A DNA stretch of 64,000 nucleotides, taken from Maratus speciosus (Eukaryota > Arthropoda > Arachnida > Araneae > Salticidae). A model generated the notes under the pieces. It made no database searches. It had not been told where the DNA came from and worked only from the letters and a program-made list of their open reading frames with translations. Made by a program: the position numbers and the translations under genes. The stretch spans positions 20,793,874-20,857,873 of the forward strand of contig OZ010795.1 in the NCBI GenBank assembly GCA_963932465.1. The letters are read 5' to 3'. Below, one piece after another: positions 42,690-54,668 of this stretch. Position 1 is the first letter of the stretch. The number at the start of each line of letters is the position of its first letter.

Positions 42690-43481
42690 TTTCAATTCTA
42701 AAAACAGCGCAAAGAATAATATTTCCCAACGATTAAAAATTTATTTACACATGGCTATTAAAGCAGACAAAAAAACCCTTTAAAATTACTATTATGTGAG
42801 TACCTGTTATAAGCAGGAAAATATTGAAAATTATGTCTTGAAAATTATATTTACACGTGAATATTAAAAGAGAAAGGAAACTTTAAAATAATAAATACAT
42901 TAATATGCGTTTAACCCTTTCAGGGGTGAGGTACGTCTATTCGTAAAATGCTGAAATCAGTGAATGGCACCAGAATTTACAAACAAATTTCGAAATACAA
43001 AAATGATTTGTTCACTTACTTAATAAAAGGAAAATTTTCATTCCAATATTCTGGTGTCAATGTGGCATTTAAGAATTAAAATTAAGTGGTCTAAAAATGA
43101 ATCACCGTCCTTGAAGTGGTTAAAGCAGTAAATTGTATTATGTCAATCGTTTTATAACGCTGTTAAAATATACCGGTCGGCAAAGACTCCGTTTAATTAA
43201 TTCATTTTATTTTAGCTTCTTTTCAAATGTTTAACTGATCTTCTTTAATCAAAAACGAAAACAACCATTGGATATCTTACAAGCAACTGATTCGGTTTTA
43301 AATTTTCGCAATCAAAGGGAATTGAATGGAAACCCGTTTACAGGGAGATCGCTATAGGTTTTTTCATTATAATTCAATCTTCTCTAATCTTTTAAAAACC
43401 GATCAAATAAGCGTGATTTTAGATTCTCCGGTGTCTGAACGGGGATGGCGAGCGTAGCTTACAGGGGGCAGAGCCCCCTAG
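42690..43481 (+). mobile_element. Non-autonomous Helitron, 3' end at 43481
   Basis: Ends GGGGGCAGAGCCCCCTAG with hairpin and CTAG at 43478-43481, followed by T. Homologous to 10236-10740 (inverted) and to the fragment at 8470-8960. Interrupted by a TTAA MITE at 42911-43123. The 5' end may lie further left, in the duplicated segment. Confidence 0.75.
42911..43123. mobile_element. piggyBac-type MITE inserted in the Helitron
   Basis: TTAA at 42911-42914 and 43120-43123 bounds a 213-bp element starting CCCTTTCAGGGGTGAGG. It is the same family and length as 22655-22868. The homologous Helitron fragment near 8676 has a single TTAA and no insert. Confidence 0.85.
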
Positions 43482-43527
43482 TTAGCTTATAAAATGAAAG
43501 TACGCTTGTTATGAATTTTTTTTAATT

Positions 43528-43783
43528 ATTGGACCTTTTTTTAGGTTGTGGCAAAAGGAAAGATATGATTGAATAATAAAATTAAATAAAAGAGATATTT
43601 CTATAATGTTAAATTATGGAAGATGATAGAAAAAAGGGATAAATAGTGGTCTGATGATTTTTTAAAGTACACAGTGATCTTTTCCACGGTCTAAAACATG
43701 TGTACATGAAGTTTCGTGCAAATCGGCCAAAAATTGAAGATTTGTATAAAGGACATACACACAAAGAACGGCTTATATATATA
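43528..43783 (-). mobile_element. Helitron 5'-end segment (family X), copy 2
   Basis: Close to 29513-29770 (for example TGTACATGAAGTTTCGTG and ATTTGTATAAAGGACATA). On the minus strand it starts directly after the CTAG of the Helitron at 43784. Here the first bases have drifted to TATATATA. Confidence 0.55.
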
Positions 43784-46746
43784 CTAGCAAACCCCGCGGC
43801 TTTGCTCGCGTAATATTTGAAATATGCCAAGTGATGTTTATATGCCTAATTTTTATTAAAAGGTACTAACTAAATTTTTATTTTATTAAAAGGTACTCAT
43901 TACTTTTAGGAATAATTAAAAAAAAATACTATTTAAAACACAGTTTGATTAAACATCATTGTTATATTGCATAAGGCAGAAATGAGACTTAAATTAATAA
44001 AACGAAATAAAACTAAATAAATAATAATTTAGAAAATATTTTGAAACTTTTATGCTCAATTAATACGCTCATTTCAGTATTCATTTGAAGATTTGAATTT
44101 TTTAGAAACCATCTTCTTACATCTTAAAATTAACCATCATGTCAAACTCCAAGTCCTACCACCTCTCTCAACATAAAGGGTTATGTTGAAATAGGAACTG
44201 TCATCATTAATTTGCCAACATTAATTTTGAAATTGGTTTGTTATTTCCTAATATTCCACAGAAACGTAATTTAGAAAGCTTTTAAAGGCCTTTTTTAGAG
44301 CGTTTGTTGTTCCTGTGAATCCCAGGTGGTAGAATCATCGGCATAAAATATAGCCTGTGTAGGATCAGAGAATGTTAACATTGATTCGCAACTATTACTT
44401 TTATATTTGGTTTATATTTCCTGAAATAGCGTAGAAATTGTAATTTAGGACTTTTTTAGAATGCTTTTCACTTCCCCTTCACTTCACCCCTTCTTAATTC
44501 GAATTTATTTTCGACAGTCGTTCGAGGGCATTTATATTTTATAAGTAACTACCATGCCATATTTAAAGTTTCTAGCCTTTTCAGTATCACAGAAATAGCA
44601 ATTTAGAAAGTTTTTAGCTACTGCAACCCTCTGGTGGTAGTGGCACAGACATAAAATATAGTTTATGTTTGAGCAGGTTCTATCACCCACAATTTGTTAT
44701 CATTATTTTTTTAATCGGTTTGGTATTTGAAAAGATTACATGAGAATTGTAATTTATAACGCTTTTCGCTCACTTCATCTTTTTAAATTTGAAATTTTCT
44801 TCCGACAGTTCATAGAAAGCACTTGCATCTTGTAAGTAAATAACATGCCATACTTACATGCCATGCAAAAAACGCAAATTAGAACATGTTTTGCTTTTTC
44901 AACCCTCAGATGGTAGTGACAGCAACATAAAAATATAACCTATGATATAGCAGGGACTGTCACCATTGATTTGCAACCATTACTTTTGAAATAGCTTTGG
45001 AATTTCAAGAGATTGAGTAGAAATCACAATTTAGAACGCTTTTCGCGCATTTTCACCACTTTTTAAATTTCCAATTTTTTCGAAACTGTTTTTAAAGATC
45101 ATTTATATGTAATACATATGTACCTTGCCTAAATTTAAGTTGCTAGCCCCTACCGATCACAAAAATCGAAATTTGGAACTCTTTTTTGCTCTTGCGACGT
45201 CTAGGTGATAGTGATACCGACTTAAAATAGCGTCTATGTTAGAGCAGAGGCTGTCAGCATCAATTTCTTCTCATTACTTTTGAACTCAGTTTGATTCTTC
45301 CTGAGATATTGGTGACAAATCGGAATTTAGAACGTTTTTAGAAAGCTTTTCGCTCATTTTGCTCCTGCATCTCCTCTGGGGTAGTGGAAACAGATATAAA
45401 ATCTAGCCTATCTTGGAGCAAGATCTGTCACCATCATTTTAAGACCATTATATTTGAAATCGGTTCAGTATTTCCTGAGATTGCATAGAAATTGCAATTT
45501 AGAACGTTTTTTACAACGCTTTTTGCGTATTTTGACTTCCCTTTTAAATTTCGATTTTTTTAGGAAATGTCCTTAGAGATCGTTGATATCTTATAACTAA
45601 CTACCATTCAAAATTTCACGATTCAAGGCCCTTCCGTCACGCAAAAACCGCACTTTAGAACGTTTTTCTCCTACACCCCCTTTGGGGTAGTGGCACCGAC
45701 ATAAAACATAGCAAATGTTGGAGCAAGTATTTTCACCATCCTTTTGACGCCATTATTTTTTTAAATGGATTTGGTATTTCCTGAGATTGTGTAGAAACTA
45801 CCATTTAGAACGTTTTTTAGAACGCTTTTCGCGCATTTTCACCCCTTTTAAATTTCGAATTGTTTAAGAACTGTTCTTAGAAATCCTTTATATCTAATAA
45901 GTAGCTGATAGTTCAAATTTCATATTTCTAGGCCCTTCAGTAACACATAAATCGCATTATTAGAACGTTTTTTGCTCCTACACCCCTTTTGGGGTAGTGG
46001 TACCGACATAAAACATAGCCTATCTTGGAGCAAACGTTGTCACTATCATTTTGACACAATATTTTTTAAATCGGTTTGGTATTTCCTGAGATTATGTAGA
46101 AACTACAATTTATAACGTTTTTTAGAACGCTTTTTGTGCATTTTCATCCCTTTTAAATTTCGAATTGTTTAAGAACTGTTCTTAGACATCATTTATATCT
46201 TATAAGTAACTAACATTCCAAATTTCATATTTCTAAGCCCTTCAGTAACGCAAAAATTGCATTTTTAGAACGTTTTTTGCTCCTGCACCCCTTTTGGTGT
46301 AGTGGCACCGACATAAAATATAGCCTATGTTCTAAGTTGGACTAACACCATCATTTTGATACCATTACTTTTGGAATCGGTTCGGTATTTCCTGAGATTA
46401 TGTAGAAACTACCATTTAGGACGTTTTTTAGAACGCTTTTTGTGCATTTTCACCCCTTTTAAATTTCGAATTGTTTAAGAACTGTTCTTAGACATCATTT
46501 ATATCTTATTAGTAACTAATATTCCAAATTTCATATTTCTAGACCCTTCAGTAACGCAAAAATTGCATTTTTAGAACGTTTTTTGCTCCTGCACCCCCTT
46601 TGGAGTAGTGGCACCGACATAAGATATAGCCTATGTTCTAAGTTGGGCGAACAGCATCATTTTGATACCATTACTTTTGGAATCGGTTCGGTAGTTCCTG
46701 AGCTTATCTCCGACAAATAAACAATTCTTTCCTCTTTATAATATGA
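43784..46746 (-). mobile_element. Non-autonomous Helitron H1 carrying a tandem array
   Basis: Minus strand 3' end: GCAAAGCCGCGGGGTTTG, where GCAAA pairs with TTTGC and CC with GG, then CTAG (43787-43784). The 5' end at 46746-46745 is TC followed by ATATTATAAAGAGGAAAG and a TTGTTTATTTGT segment, a common arthropod Helitron 5' end. It contains nine units of about 300 bp and no ORF. Confidence 0.8.
44300..46720 (+). repeat. Tandem array of about 300-bp units (nine)
   Basis: The landmark TTTTTGCTCCTGCACCCC...GGTAGTGG...ACATAAAATATAGCC starts near 44307, 44617, 44888, 45184, 45359, 45666, 45969, 46275 and 46580. The last four are spaced 303-305 bp and are most alike, pointing to recent expansion at that end. 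One unit (45184-45359) is shortened to 175 bp. The same unit recurs at the right end of the window. Confidence 0.88.
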
Positions 46747-48674
46747 CTAGCAAACCCCGCGGCTTTGCTCGCGTAATAGTTGAAATATGTCAAATTCTGT
46801 TTTTGTGCGTATATTCATTATTGTATATTACACTGCTACAGATAATTCAAAAATGACTAATTAAGTAAACGTTTGACCAATCCTCATTCTTATACTGCAT
46901 TAGGAGAACGTGAGAACTAAATTAATGAGAAAAACTAAAATTAATTCCCAAGAAATGGTAATTTAGAATGTATTTTGATATTGGCTAATTTCATTCTTCT
47001 TTTGCAGTTTGAATACTTTTAAAAATCGTTCTCAGAAAGCGTTTACATCTTAAAAGTAACCATCATGTCAAAATCCAAGCTTCGAGTTATGCAAGATTTT
47101 TCTGATTATAGAAATCGCAATTTTATAAACATTTTTGCTCCTGCAAGCTTTAAAATTTTTAATTCTTTTAAATGTTCTGTGGATGTATTTAAGTCGTTAA
47201 AGTGATAATTATGTCAAAATTTAAGTTTCTATCTGCAACAATATCAGATAATTCATAGTTTAAAAGATTTTTATAAAGTTTACCCCTCATTTAACTGATT
47301 TTAAATTTTGATCAAAAGAAAAAACATACTCAGCGAGCACTTAAATCTTAAAAATTGTCACAATGTCAAACTTTAAGTTTCTAGCTCAGCAGCATCACAA
47401 ATATCGCAACTTTAAAACGTTTATTGCTTTTGCATCTTTTAAAATTTCGAATTTTGTAAAAACTCTAACTGATAGTTCTAAATAAACCGTAATTTAGAAC
47501 ATTTTTCGCTTACTCTTAAATTTCGGAATTTTAAGCCATTGTTTTATACCATGCATCTGCATCTTAAAAGTAACCTCTATACTAAATTTCAAATTTTTAC
47601 CCGAAGAAATCCAACTAAATCTTAGTTTAAAACTTTTTTATAACATTTTCAGCTCATTTCATCTTTTTGATTTCGAATTTTTTAAAATCATTCTTAACTA
47701 ACATGTAAATCTTAAAAATAGCCATCATAACAAATTCTAAGACTCTATACCAATTGCTTATATAAATCACAATTTTAGATTTTTTTTTTTCTTTTTGCTC
47801 CTGCACTGTGTTAAATTTCGAATCTTTACAAAACTGTTTTGAGCGAGCATTTTCGTCTTTAGGACAACGGACATGCCAAATTTTAGTTTTTCACATTAAT
47901 AGTTCGAAATAAATCGAAATTTAGAACGTTGTCCGCTCATTTCAGCGTTCTGAATTTCGAATTTTTTAGAAATCGTATCACATAAATCGTAAATCTAGAA
48001 TATTTTCTGCTTATGCATAGTTGTAAATTTCGAATATTTAGAAAACTGTTCTGAGAGAATATTTACATCTCTAAAGTAAGAACTATGCCAAATTTTAACC
48101 TTCTAGTTCTAACAATTCCAAATAAATTACAATTTAGAACAATTTTAGGCCGTTTTTGTCTCATTTCATCTTTTTAAAATTTGAGTTTTTTAGAAACCAT
48201 TAATAGCAAGTATTTACATCTTAATGCTACACTGTTAAAAATATGCAGCATTCTGGCAGGTCATATGACCGTTTTTTTCCGAAAATGGTTACACAATCGT
48301 AATTTAACACTATTCTGACCATATTATTGGCCATGTTATGGTCAGAATATAGTTAAATTATGGTTATGAAACCGTTTTTTCAAAAAACGGTCGAATGACC
48401 TGCCAGAATGCTGCAAAATTTTTAACAGTGTACAACCACGCAAAATTTAATATTTCTACCCCGAACAATATCACAAAAATTGCAATTATAGAACGTTTTT
48501 TGCTTCTTTATCTCCCTGGTGGTAGTGGCATCGATATACAATATAGCCTATGTTGGAGTAGAGATATTTAGCAGCATTTTGCCACCCTTATTTTTGAAAT
48601 TGATTAGTTAGTTCCAGAGATTACCTCCTACAAATAAACAAACAAATGTTACTTATTTATAATTTTAGTATGGA
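46747..48674 (-). mobile_element. Non-autonomous Helitron H2, directly abutting H1
   Basis: The 3' hairpin and CTAG (46750-46747) are almost identical to those of H1. The proposed 5' end is TCCATACTAAAATTATAAAT, with TC at 48674-48673 and the preceding minus-strand base A, as expected for insertion between A and T. The interior has diverged repeats of the same type as H1. It is broken by a TA MITE at 48230. If the 5' call is wrong, this 3' end could belong to the Rep-helicase element upstream. Confidence 0.65.
48230..48430. mobile_element. Palindromic MITE with TA duplication
   Basis: CACTGTTAAAAATATGCAGC at the left end and GCTGCAAAATTTTTAACAGTG at the right. The arms stay complementary almost to the centre, with the CGGTCGAATGACCTGCCAGA region mirrored. 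Flanking TA at 48228-48229 and 48431-48432. Paralogous repeat units in H2 (for example near 47055) have a single TA at this point. Confidence 0.88.
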
Positions 48675-48756
48675 TTAGCATATTATTGTTTTGTTCTCTT
48701 TCCAATTTTAAATTCTGCTTCTATGACCTGGTAAACTTTATTCTTATTTATAAATT

Positions 48757-48930
48757 GCCAACTTAGCACCTTTTTAATAATAAAAAAATTGCCATCGTGC
48801 CAGAATTTCTGTTAAGTAATTTTTTTTTATTTAATCGCGAAATGTCTGTCGTTAAATAAAACATAAAATATTTTACAGAAATTCCGATAGGTCTGTTTAT
48901 TTTAATAAAAAAGGACTAAGTTGGTAGCAC
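48757..48930. repeat. Small foldback repeat
   Basis: GCCAACTTAGCACCTTTTT near 48757 is mirrored by AAAAAGGACTAAGTTGGTAGC ending near 48930, and TTACAGAAATTCC mirrors the AGAATTTCTGTTAA segment inside. Probable MITE between H2 and the Helitron gene. 48931-49132 holds nothing recognised. Confidence 0.6.
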
Positions 48931-49132
48931 TGTAGAAATTATTTACAATTTATGAAATACATTTTATGAAATACATAAATATTACAATTTATTGACAATT
49001 TAGTAAAAATATGACATCGGTTGAAAAGTTGAAATCGGTTCTGAACAGAATATTTATTTTAGTTATATTTGAAGGGGTGAGAATATATACGTTTATGAAA
49101 ATATATTGAACACTTGTTTCTGTAAAATCAAA

Positions 49133-49570
49133 CTAAGGTTTTAAAACCTCTGTATAAACAATATTTGAGGTTTTGTTGCCCTGTGGCAGCAGAATAAATT
49201 GGTTTTCTGCGCTACCAGTTCTAGATAGTCCTACATAAAGTTGTCCGTGTGTGAAACATTCTTGCCTCAAATCGATACCTACCGTTTTAAATGTCTGCCC
49301 TTGAGACTTATTAATTGTTAATGCAAAGGCTACTTTCACTGGGAATTGAAGACGCTGAAATGAAAATGGAAGTTCTGTAGGGATCATTGGTACCCGCAGA
49401 ATGTGCGCCATTTCTCCTGTTGCTGGACCTGTAAGTATCGTCGCCTCTATTAAGTGTTCTCGGAAATTTTTAATTTGAAGTCTTGTGCCATTGCACAAAT
49501 TAGGTGGGCTCAAATTTCGTAATAAGATAATTGGTACACCGATTTTTAGATATAGTTCATGTGGTGGCAA
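49133..49570 (-). pseudogene. Helitron helicase C-terminus, displaced by frameshift
   Basis: This 145-residue frame is the end of the Pif1-like helicase: [23 protein letters not shown] segment, LCNGTRLQI, then motif V/VI region ([13 protein letters not shown], about residues 82-94, and LYVGLSRT, about 111-118). It continues the 49591-53565 ORF after a change of frame near 49621-49628. The expected [17 protein letters not shown] linker is visible in this new frame directly after the shift, so a single small indel explains the break. The ATG at 49570 is simply the first Met in the frame, not a true start. Confidence 0.88.
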
Positions 49571-49590
49571 AGCAGGTGGGCTTAAGGAAT

Positions 49591-52500
49591 TTAAGAATTC
49601 CTGTGGGTAATTAATTGCGTCTTCACTTGAACAACAGTGTCAATAGACTTGTACAGCCGTAGATCACCGGGTACTTTTTTCAATATAATGTTATTTATTT
49701 CATTTACAGCATTATTTCTTGGACAAACTATTGCTCTAGAGCAAAACCACTCAAAGTCTTTTTGCAGAATAGAGTCAATATCAGGGTAAACTTTTGTTAT
49801 TAGTTCTTCAATATCGTATATAATGTGTCCTAATTTTTCAGTTAGTTCAACAATAGTCGAGTTATTACTTGATACACTGTTGCAAAGTTTGCCCTCACCC
49901 AACTTCAATAATTCAGTAGGAAAATCACTATTGCTTCTTGCTAGATGGGCCCGCATATTAGTTCGCAAATTAAGTGTTTGTACAGAACTCCACACTACTG
50001 AAGATTTTAAGCATGCTTTAATAATGTCTGCTCTTGTTCCTCTGGCAATTACCGGGAGCGTTTGACGGTAATCTCCTGTAAAGACAAATGTGACTCCACC
50101 CATAAGTGCATTACAATTTCTAAAATCTTTAAGTGTGCGATTCACAGCTTCAACATGTGTTCTGTGGCTCATTGTGCATTCATCCCACATAATTATTGAC
50201 ACTTGTTGAAGTAATTTACCAATAGTACCATTTTTGCGTATAGAACAAACAGATTCTTGATGTAGAGGCACTGAAAGTGGTAACTTAAATGTCGAATGGG
50301 CAGTTTTTCCACCTAAAAGTAAAGTTGCCGCTATTCCAGATGAGGCAACAGCAAGAGCGATTTTCCCCATTTGTCTAACTTTAGCCAATATCAAATTAGT
50401 CAAAAAAGTCTTGCCAGTTCCACCTGGTGCATCTATGAAAAAAACTTTTCCTTTATTTTGTTCTACACTTTCAATAATTTTATTAAAAGCTTCAAGCTGT
50501 TCAGGGATTAATAGAGTAAGGTTTTCTTTTACATACGCAGTTAACTGGTTTTTGTCATGCATTTTTTTTAGTGTTTCATGAGATGAAGGCTTATTCGAAC
50601 GATTAGGTGAAGGTATTCCAAAATCGTTTAATGTCTTATCGTTTAACTCTAATATCTTATCTTCGATAAGTATCAACCCTTCATTATAAATTTCTTCAGA
50701 AAATGGCAGATCAGTATTAAGGTTTAATAACCTTTCTCTATGTAGAATATCCTCAGAAAGATCTTCTTTAAAACGTTCCCATAGTTTTGTTGGTTCAGAA
50801 GGATGACAGAATAATAAAATAATAAGAAACAATTCTCTTAACATGATAGGTGATTGAGCGATTACAGCTTCTTTCATTGTGCATTCCCAATGTTTGTCCG
50901 TTTTTAATAAACCTCGTTCGTGGCAGGCTGCTTGAAACGTTTCTTTAACGACCCCGTTTACAATCCTTAGACTTTCAAAAGAAGTTGGACCACGAACATG
51001 ATGAAGCAGCATTCTTAAATGAAAACACTCCGTTTGGCTTGGATGAATATTGTAAACTCTGCCCAAAGCAGTGTCCCTTTTAATTCCGGGATATCCATCA
51101 TCTTGTCCACGTTTTCTTCGTGAAAATTTGTTGTCGGCCCACGTGTAATAATGGGGAACTTCGGGATATAATAGAGTCTTTGCAAAATCATCAGTAGCGC
51201 ATAATTCGAAAAAGGCCATAAGAGTTGTTTTTCGTGGATTATTAATAACCTGTTGCAAAGTATTGCTGGAGAAATATACCCTCTGACCGTTCTCCAGATG
51301 AACGGCTAAATGCAAAACCGTTGGATATCTTTCATGAATATTAAAATCTAGTAGTCTCCACATCGCTTCAGACGTGCTTATATATCGGCCATTCAAATAC
51401 TTCGTGATTTCGTCATTAGGATTCTCAATGGAAACAGTGGCTTGATCCGAGCCTTTGTTTATATATTTGCATATATACTTTATTGCTTTAATGGAATGAC
51501 AATATTCAATGTTTATATGAGCGTTAAATATCCGGCACAAAAACGGTGAATAAGGGACAATATAACGGTTATCAATACTAACTGGTTTTCCGCGGATATT
51601 TCGAGTAGTAGTCTGGCCACCATTATTTGGATCTCTCCGCCGATATAGTGGGTAACCTTCCTTCCCTGTTTGAGTTTCAGAAACAAATTTTCTTGGATAT
51701 TTTTTGCTACATATGCCATTTTTCATACAGGGAGATGTTGGGTTAATTTCGCAGCAGGGCCCATGGATCATATTTTTGGAAACAATTTCAAATAATGTAG
51801 GGTCAGATTCTTTATCTGGTAACTCGGCCGAAATAATTTTGTCAATTTCATCCGGTTGAATTTTTGTATCGAGCCAGAGAAGCAGATGGCAATGAGGCAA
51901 ACCCCTCTTTTGCCATTCTACGGTAGCCATGTAACATTTTACTGAGCCAAATGCTTCGCATTTTGTGAATAATTTGATTATTTTTTTCATTTTTAAATGA
52001 AATACCCTGGATATAATATCATGTCTGTGAAAAGAACTCTGTCGGTGAAATAGTTCATTTTTAATTTCCAACCACTCTGGATTGCATGTAAAAGTTACAA
52101 ATAAATCAGGCTTTCCGTAATTTCTTACATATGTAAGTGCGTCTTGCGATTTTTCGTGCATATATCTCGGCGACCCTGTAAAGGTAGAAGGTAAAATAAC
52201 ACATTGGCCAATATTTTCAGCCTGAATATTAGCATCTTGGTAAACAGCATCTCTTAAATGTATATAATCGTCAGCTCTCAACTTTTGTTGGTTTCGGCGT
52301 ATAAAGTGTAAACGCTCTGAAATCATTTTAGCCATCATATCAACAAAATACTGACTAAGTAAACCCCGGTAATAATGCAATGCATTAAAACTGTTTGGTC
52401 TGACCATTAAACGGTATGCGTAAAATTGCATACATGATACAGTTTTATTTCTTGTTGAATCTTCTTGCTCTATACCAATATAATAACCATCATCTCCTTT

Positions 52501-53565
52501 TATAAAAATTAATGGATATTGGAGGGGATCATATGCACGATGTAATTCAGACACTCTTTTTAATTTGCCGTCCCTACAATGTAAGACTATGTCTCTTGGA
52601 CCTTTCTCTTCATCAACCATCAATATCGCAACTTCATTTATTGCAGGACAATTATAACGGCCTCTGTGCTCGTTTCCAGGGTTACGATCGGCATGGATGA
52701 TTAACTTCAAGTCTTCACCGGAGGAGTTATTTTCCATGTTACTTTTAAAACTTTTAATGTAATTGTTATTCTTGTTTAATAATGTCTGACATTCATGAAT
52801 CAAATCAACTTTTAATGTCGGGGCTGTATTTGACCGTAAAGATAACTGATCAGCATCCGAAATGAAATATATTTGCAAAAATTGGGGTTTTTTACCTTGT
52901 TCTGGCAGCAAACTTCCAATTTTATGATATACTTGGCCTTCTATTTTAAAAGTTGGCATAAAATTACTTTCACGCACTACTTTAGCACCAAAGGATGTCA
53001 TCTGAAATAAAGAATTGTACTTTCTGATATTATTCAGAAAATTTGAACAATATGGATGAGAACCTGTTAGCAGATCTTTGAGTGACTCGGGTGGATCTTG
53101 TATTTCAGGTAGGTTAACTTTTCCGCTTGAACAGCACATACCGTTTGCCTCGTCGGCCCACTTCTTTGCGTTACATTTAGGGCAAATTTTATTCATAAGA
53201 CCAATTTTAATATTGTTTTGTTCAGAATAGTCAATATTTGGAACGTATGAAAAAGCAGATCGATAACTACTAACAGACATACGGCTAACCTTTCTAAATT
53301 TGACAGAGCGTGACTGTTGCCCAGTAAGACGCTGAGACCTTTCATTGCTAGATTCTCTAACACGGGATTGAATTGTGCGGTCATTTTGACTCGCAAGACG
53401 GTATTTTCTTTCGACATTGGACTCTCTAGCGTAAATTTGAGACGATCGGTTTCTTTGCTCATCAAGACGGTCTAAACGTTTCGGGTTACATTCTTCAATT
53501 CGACGCAATTTAGCTGCTCTTGAACCAGTAGTTCGTGATGACAAATGAGATTTTCTTTTTGGCAT
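49591..53565 (-). pseudogene. Helitron Rep-helicase, nearly full length (frameshifted at the 3' end)
   Basis: Rolling-circle transposition protein. The start is taken at ATG 53565 (MPKRKSHLSS); the frame is open from 53592. The N-terminus has three copies of an Arg-rich unit (RxRES..ER..RL..Q) and a zinc-finger-like CPKCNAKKW...CCSSGKVNLP. The Rep domain has the HUH motif GLPHCHLLLWL (about residue 560) and the tyrosine motif YICKYINKG (about 700). The Pif1 helicase has Walker A DAPGGTGKT (about 1050), Walker B MWDECTMSHR and TGDYRQTLPV. The frame leaves the correct reading near 49625 and ends 11 codons later (1,324 residues). The remaining helicase motifs lie in the 49133-49570 frame. All catalytic motifs are present across the two frames, so the gene was active recently. 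The termini of this copy are not certain. Confidence 0.92.
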
Positions 53566-53640
53566 CACGTTTGGAAACCAAGAAAACTGCAAATAAAAAA
53601 ATAAAAAAATAAAATTAGAATTTATAAAATCGGTGTTTGT

Positions 53641-54668
53641 TTATTATCCCGTCGGCCGCTTACCGTAAAAAAAAGTCGACAAATTATAACGCCAAGTAAA
53701 CAAATTGAAGATTGCTAAGAATCCAAGCTTTTATACATAAGAATATTAAAGAAATATAAGTTAAAAAGTCACTGAAGAATAGAGTGTTTTTATATGAGAG
53801 TAACAACATACCAAAAATAAAATTTGATTAATTCAGATGATTTTGGACAAAAGAATGCCTAGAATAATTGGCGTTGCATTATGAATGTTAAATTTTGGCT
53901 ATGCAATGTCTTAAATTAATAAAATCTGTTTATGTAAAAATTATGTTTTAAATTGTTTATGTAAAATTTTTTCAATAATTTCCTCACCCTTTTGCAGTTT
54001 TCTATACATTATTTTATGGAATTTTGTGCATATGCTCTGAAAACATGTAAGATTTTTTTTCTTTATCTTTTTTAAAAATTAAAAATAATACGTACGTGGC
54101 TTTTTTATCCTTTTTTTATTTAATAGTTGCCTAGCAACTGAATTTTAAAACATATCAGAATAAGAAAGTTAAATAAATCTGGCTTATTTGACATTCGTAA
54201 AAATGAGATTTTCTGATCTTTTAAGAAAACTTATATGCTTAGAAATTTACTAATAATCTAATATTATTAATTGCGTATTTCAAGGTACCAGATATTATCT
54301 GAAGCGAGACGAAAATTAAATTATTAATTAACGTTTCGGATTGTAGATAAATGTTTGTAGCGTCAATTCAAATTAATCGATTATACGTGTCGTAATATTT
54401 TTTCACTGCCTTTTTCTATCTTATTATCATCACATCATTATTTAATGACGTAATGGTTATGTTAATTAACGAAAGAAGTTATTAATTAGTAAAACGTCAT
54501 TAAAAATACAGATACAAAATCGAATTCAAAATCTTTTGATGACGTAACAAACGCGTGTAAACGCATCTGACATCAATTGAATGTAACCCCACGATCATCC
54601 ATTTTTGGCGTTAAATCCTATAGTTCGGGGATTTTTCTTTTTTGCGAAAAGTGGTCGACGGCATAATA
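53641..54668. mobile_element. Possible long relative of the GTTATCCCGTCGACC MITE
   Basis: TATTATCCCGTCGGCCGCTT at the left and GTGGTCGACGGCATAATAG at the right match the ends of the 285-bp family in inverted orientation, 1.03 kb apart. The interior is AT-rich with no ORF. It could be a longer progenitor-like copy or two partial copies. Confidence 0.45.

Noticed and set aside
43784..46750. CRISPR-like array
   Set aside because: Units of about 300 bp without unique short spacers, within Helitron ends in a eukaryotic genome.
46747..53565. One single 7 kb autonomous Helitron ending at 46747
   Set aside because: A plausible 5' terminus (TCCATACT...) at 48674 suggests the 3' part is a separate non-autonomous element. 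Left open, not annotated as one unit.
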